Shown in pieces: positions 5,152 through 7,922 of a DNA stretch of 7,922 nt. Numbering within the stretch: position 1 is the stretch's first letter; each line of letters opens with the position of its first letter. Both the position numbers and the translations under genes were made by a program. This DNA is from Synergistales bacterium (GTDB lineage Bacteria; Synergistota; Synergistia; Synergistales; 79-D21). The stretch is from positions 168,775-176,696 of the forward strand of contig JADLKH010000002.1 in the NCBI GenBank assembly GCA_015657435.1, given 5' to 3'. The notes below the pieces were generated by a model. That model was not told the DNA's origin and did no database searches. It saw only the letters and a program-made list of their open reading frames with translations.

Positions 5152-6456
5152 ATGGAGAAAATCTCCAGCCGGCTTACACCTCCCGATACGCGAGGAGCCC
5201 TCTTCTTGGACGTGAAAATTCCGGAAACCCTTCGAGCTCTGCGGAGCCGAAACTACAGGCTGTTCTTCGCCGCCCAGTCGATCTCCCTATCCGGCCTGTG
5301 GATGCACCGAGTCGCCATGGGATGGCTCGTCTTCCGCCTGACGGGCTCAAACAGCGCTCTGGGGATCATGGATTTTGCCGCTTCTCTGCCGATATTCCTG
5401 CTGTCCCCTTTTGCCGGAGCCCTGATCGAACGTTGGGACCTGCGCAGAACCCTTTTCTGGTGCCAGGCTTTCTGCATGGGTATCGCCCTGGTGCTCGCCT
5501 TTTTGACGATCACGGACCTGGCGACCTTCCGGATCGTTGTCTGCATGGCTCTCGCTCTCGGCCTGATCGATTCTTTCGAGCTCCCCACCCGATATTCGCT
5601 GGTTTCCTATATGGTTGACCGCAAAGAGGACGTCTCCAACGCCGTCGCCCTGAATTCCGTCGTGTTCAACGTCGCCCGGATGATCGGCCCGACGGTCGCA
5701 GGGTTCGTGATCCACCTGGTCGGAGAAGGGATCTGCTTCCTCCTGAACGGGCTGGCCTATTCCTCGACACTTTATGCCGCCAGGGTCATGAAGATGGAGC
5801 GGCCCCCCGTCGGGATAACGCACCAGGGAAAGAACCAACCCCTTGCGGATATGCTTGCCGGAATCCGGATGGCGAGGGATTTTGCCCCCGCCCGCTATTT
5901 GCTTGTCCTGATCTCTTCGACGGGCTTTTTCGCCTTTCCCAGCCTTGTCCTGATGCCCGCCATGGCCAAAAGCGTTCTCGGCGGCACTTCCGAGACTCTC
6001 GGTTTCCTGCTGATGGGAGTCGCGATCGGGGCGCTTGGCGGCTCCTTCCTGATGGCTTCGCTGAAGTCCAGCGGAAAGCTCGGCTGGTGGTGCACGAGAG
6101 CGTGCGTTGGATTCGGGGTGTCAGTCCTCCTTTTTTCCCTTTCAAGAAGCATTGCTCTGGCAATCGTCCTCGCCGCGCCGGTCGGCTTTTGCATGGTCAC
6201 GAGCACCATCAGCTGCAACACACTGCTGCAAACGATGGTTCCGAGAGAAAGCAGGAGTCGGATCATGGCGCTTTACACCTTCGCGATCCTCGGCATCCCG
6301 CCGTTCGGAAGCCTCCTTTCGGGAAAACTGGGAGACCTTGTCGGAACCGGCTGGTCCCTGTTCACATGTGGTGTCCTCTGCGCCGTCTCCGCCCTGTTTC
6401 TCATGAGGAAAATCGACCGCCTGGAAGAACAGATCACCCTTGCGCTCGAAAACTAG
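5152..6456 (+). CDS. Major facilitator superfamily transporter (MFS_3 / EntS-like exporter family)
   Basis: This inner-membrane secondary transporter, probably a proton-coupled exporter, has about 434 residues with hydrophobic segments compatible with 12 membrane spans. Family marks include the N-terminal ALRSRNYRLFFAAQSIS, the cytoplasmic loop AGALIERWDLRRTLF between spans 2 and 3, NAVALNSVVFNVARMIGP in the first half, and LLQTMVPRESRSRIMALYTF followed by PFGSLLSGKLGDLVG in the second half. These are typical of the PF05977 group. A central hydrophilic loop lies near residues 212-245. The start is uncertain. The ATG at 5152 has only a weak GGGACAG upstream. The in-frame TTG at 5206 lies 8 bases after a good GAGGAG (5192-5197) and would begin closer to where relatives usually start. 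The longest reading begins with TTG at 5125 and has no ribosome site. It diverges from the racemase operon. The substrate is unknown. Confidence 0.9.
   Translation: MEKISSRLTPPDTRGALFLDVKIPETLRALRSRNYRLFFAAQSISLSGLWMHRVAMGWLVFRLTGSNSALGIMDFAASLPIFLLSPFAGALIERWDLRRTLFWCQAFCMGIALVLAFLTITDLATFRIVVCMALALGLIDSFELPTRYSLVSYMVDRKEDVSNAVALNSVVFNVARMIGPTVAGFVIHLVGEGICFLLNGLAYSSTLYAARVMKMERPPVGITHQGKNQPLADMLAGIRMARDFAPARYLLVLISSTGFFAFPSLVLMPAMAKSVLGGTSETLGFLLMGVAIGALGGSFLMASLKSSGKLGWWCTRACVGFGVSVLLFSLSRSIALAIVLAAPVGFCMVTSTISCNTLLQTMVPRESRSRIMALYTFAILGIPPFGSLLSGKLGDLVGTGWSLFTCGVLCAVSALFLMRKIDRLEEQITLALEN
5192..5197 (+). promoter_or_regulatory. Ribosome binding site for an alternative TTG start of the exporter
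   Basis: GAGGAG lies 8 bases before an in-frame TTG at 5206. It is the best-placed Shine-Dalgarno near the 5' end of this gene. If used, the protein is 416 residues and starts about ten residues before the conserved ALRSRNYRLF block. Confidence 0.45.
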
Positions 6457-6483
6457 CCAAGTCGCCCGCTTGTCCTCAAAAAG

Positions 6484-6533
6484 CAGAGAAGAGGAGGGCC
6501 CCGTCACGTGTGACGGGGCCCTCCTCTTCTCTG
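6484..6533. terminator. Perfect-stem intrinsic terminator between convergent genes
   Basis: Arms 6484-6507 and 6510-6533 are exact reverse complements, 24 bases each, separated by two bases, so the folded RNA has a stem of about 22-23 bp. Read on the minus strand it is followed by CTTTTT (6483-6478), making a strong intrinsic terminator 3 bases after the stop of the nuclease-like gene. On the plus strand it begins 27 bases after the exporter stop but has no T run, so it would work less well in that direction or by blocking antisense read-through. Confidence 0.9.
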
Positions 6534-6536
6534 TCC

Positions 6537-7166
6537 CTACTGTATTTCCTCCACTCCCCCATCGCTTCCGACAAAGAGAGCGGTAATGCCGGTCCGTGCT
6601 TTCCCCAGAACGGGAAACCTCTCCCAAAGGTTCCGGAATTTCCTCATGTCGGGAAAAGCGACGCTATAGCGCGTTCCCGGACTGTCCATCCGCTGCAGCG
6701 TTTCACCAAGAACCGACAGGAAGTAGTGACTCCTGATCTCGTTTTTCGACCCGCTGCCCCTCGCTTCGATGATCCAGTGCCCGCTTACCCGCTGGGCTTC
6801 GATATCCGCGCCGCGTCCGGGGTTCCGATTGACGGTCACGGACCATCCGTCCCGCTCCAGCCACTCCTTGACGTTTCTCTTCACTTCCTCTTCCGACATC
6901 TGGACAACCGGCGCCTTTTCCCTTTCGAGCCTTTCTTCCGCATCAAGACTGACCCGACCCGCAGCCCAACCGGCCGCATAGTTTCCTATCTTCCCGTCGG
7001 GGCGACGGCGACGCTCGATGAGATGCCTTTTTTCTAGGCAATGGGCGGCCCAGTTGACGGACTGCACCCTGGCCCTCTTGCCCAAAAGATGGTCGGCTAT
7101 TTCCCGGTCTGTCAAACCGGGCAAATCCTTGACTTTTCCCAGCAATTTCTCGCGAAGTTCCTCCAT
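6537..7166 (-). CDS. Winged-helix-like plus restriction-endonuclease-like (PD-(D/E)xK-type) domain protein
   Basis: This 209-residue protein has two parts. Residues 1-62 look like a winged helix: PGLTDREIADHLLGK, then QSVNWAAHCLEKRHLIERRRRPDGKIGNY, with helix, helix and a basic wing. Residues about 92-200 resemble a restriction-endonuclease-fold nuclease: SEEEVKRNVKEWLERDGW, then GRGADIEA with Asp121, then HWIIEARGSGS with Glu134. The expected E-x-K appears as Glu134-Ala-Arg136, so the usual catalytic lysine is arginine. The tail YFLSVLGETLQRMD...FRNLWERFP...RTGITALFV recalls uncharacterised proteins I associate with Clostridia and other anaerobes, which usually carry lysine there. GGAGGAG precedes the ATG. 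No methyltransferase or toxin partner is adjacent. It is 67 bases downstream of the dehydrogenase gene. The function is not established: possibly a DNA-binding nuclease or an inactivated relative. Confidence 0.8.
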   Translation of the reverse strand: MEELREKLLGKVKDLPGLTDREIADHLLGKRARVQSVNWAAHCLEKRHLIERRRRPDGKIGNYAAGWAAGRVSLDAEERLEREKAPVVQMSEEEVKRNVKEWLERDGWSVTVNRNPGRGADIEAQRVSGHWIIEARGSGSKNEIRSHYFLSVLGETLQRMDSPGTRYSVAFPDMRKFRNLWERFPVLGKARTGITALFVGSDGGVEEIQ

Positions 7167-7190
7167 TTCCGCTCCTCCGGGACGGCACTA

Positions 7191-7227
7191 GGAAGAAGAA
7201 ACCGACACCGACTTGACGTTGGCGTCG
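7191..7227 (-). terminator. Possible weak terminator after the glutamate dehydrogenase gene
   Basis: On the minus strand CGACGCC (7227-7221) pairs with GGTGTCG (7209-7203), a 7-bp stem with one G-T pair and an 11-base loop. A pyrimidine-rich GTTTCTTCTTCC follows. It begins 6 bases after the dehydrogenase stop codon. The T run is broken by C residues, so termination may be incomplete and could let some transcription run into the nuclease-like gene. Confidence 0.35.
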
Positions 7228-7233
7228 ACCTCC

Positions 7234-7922
7234 TCAGGGCCATATCCCGCGGAAGCGCATCGCGGAAATGATCCGGCCCATCGCCCTCACGTACGTCGCC
7301 TGGCGCATCCGGATATTGTGCTGCTTCCTGATTTTCCAGATCTCGTGAAAGGCGTGGGTGAGGCGTTCATCGAGTTTTTCGTGGACGGTCTTCTCGGTCC
7401 AGAAATCCCCGGTGCGTCCCTGGATCCATTCGAAGCAACTGACGGTCACGCCGCCGGAGTTCGCGAGAACATCGGGGATCACCAGGATATCCTTATCGTT
7501 CAGGATCGCTTCGGCCTCCGGCGTTGTCGGCCCGTTGGCAAGCTCAAGGACCACTCTCGCGTTGACCTTCCCTGCGTTGGCCTCGTTCAGCACTCCTTCA
7601 AGAGCGGCGGGGATGAGGATGTCGGCCCGGGCCTCGAGGATATCTTCGGTCGTTACCCGTTCGCCTCCGGGGAAGTCCGCCACGGTTCCACTGACCTTCT
7701 TGTGCTTCATCAGATCCTCGTATTTCAGTCCCTTCGGATTGAAGGTTCCGCCTTTGCTGTCCGATGCCCCGACAACGGTGATCCCGATATCCTCATAAAG
7801 GGCATGGGCAAAGCTGCCTGCGTTTCCATACCCCTGGATAATCGCCGTCAGCGGTTTGCCGAGAAGTCCCATTTCCTTCAGCGCCTCGCGGAGAACGTAC
7901 ATGCCTCCTCTCGCCGTGGCGT
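7234..7922 (-). CDS. Glutamate dehydrogenase family protein (partial, C-terminal NAD(P)-binding half)
   Basis: The reading frame is open to the right edge. The last 228 residues are present, starting inside the ATARGG stretch that precedes the nucleotide-binding domain in Glu/Leu/Phe/Val dehydrogenases. The enzyme interconverts glutamate and 2-oxoglutarate plus ammonium in the cytoplasm. Visible marks, in window numbering, are the Rossmann loop GYGNAG (residues 30-35; relatives often read GFGNVG), the strand end VVGASDSKGG, IPAALEGVLNEANA, ELANGPTTPEA, and IPDVLANSGGVTVSCFEW, which lines the active-site cleft. The C-terminus RFRGIWP is typical. The substrate-binding half with the catalytic lysine lies outside the window. 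Family members are 410-450 residues, so about half is missing. The GASDSKG after the second strand is compatible with NAD use, but cofactor choice is not certain. The annotated start is off-window; the internal Met at 7902 is not the start. Confidence 0.95.
   Translation of the reverse strand, partial: ATARGGMYVLREALKEMGLLGKPLTAIIQGYGNAGSFAHALYEDIGITVVGASDSKGGTFNPKGLKYEDLMKHKKVSGTVADFPGGERVTTEDILEARADILIPAALEGVLNEANAGKVNARVVLELANGPTTPEAEAILNDKDILVIPDVLANSGGVTVSCFEWIQGRTGDFWTEKTVHEKLDERLTHAFHEIWKIRKQHNIRMRQATYVRAMGRIISAMRFRGIWP

Noticed and set aside
6087..7037. A 316-codon open frame on the plus strand
   Set aside because: It overlaps the end of the exporter out of frame, runs through the 24-bp-arm terminator, and is antisense to the nuclease-like gene. 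Its translation is composed of low-complexity basic and proline-rich shadow sequence.

Overview
The window looks like a chromosomal segment from a moderately GC-rich (by eye), probably strictly anaerobic bacterium. The main reasons are a class I hybrid-cluster protein with a Crp/Fnr-family regulator of HcpR type, a glutamate dehydrogenase and a proline racemase-family enzyme. These suit an amino-acid-using or syntrophic/sulfate-reducing-type anaerobe such as Desulfobacterota, Synergistota or Clostridia. The sequence alone does not settle the phylum. No tRNA, rRNA, CRISPR array, insertion sequence or prophage gene was seen. Both ends of the window cut through genes.

Layout, left to right. (1) Positions 1-138 (-) hold the N-terminal part of a 4-oxalocrotonate tautomerase-family protein. 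(2) A strong intrinsic terminator (216-261) separates it from the nitrosative-stress block. That block is hcp (284-1948, -), preceded in the same direction by a small cupin gene (2002-2340, -), with a divergent Crp/Fnr regulator, hcpR-like (2445-3128, +). The 104-bp divergent gap holds one perfect TTGAT-N4-ATCAA box. It sits where a class II activator would sit for the cupin-hcp promoter, and it also contains the -35 hexamer of the regulator's own promoter. (3) Positions 3129-3353 have no gene but contain several hairpins, two of them capped by GAAA loops. (4) A second minus-strand operon is a proline racemase-family enzyme (4020-5033) followed by an AhpD-like CxxC peroxidase-related protein (3354-3974). 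A major-facilitator exporter (5152-6456, +) diverges from it. (5) A perfect 24-bp-arm hairpin terminator (6484-6533) lies between the exporter and a convergent gene (6537-7166, -). That gene encodes an N-terminal winged-helix-like region joined to a restriction-endonuclease-like domain. (6) The right edge holds the C-terminal NAD(P)-binding half of a glutamate dehydrogenase (7234-7922, -).

How the genes work together. The best-supported system is the HcpR-like/cupin/Hcp module: a Crp/Fnr regulator whose recognition helix (ETLSR) is of the FNR type faces a matching FNR-type box that can switch on cupin-hcp and limit its own synthesis. The pairing of hcp with a cupin is the least familiar part. 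The racemase, peroxidase-like protein and exporter may form an amino- or imino-acid handling unit, but their substrate cannot be read from sequence. The other genes appear to be independent units.
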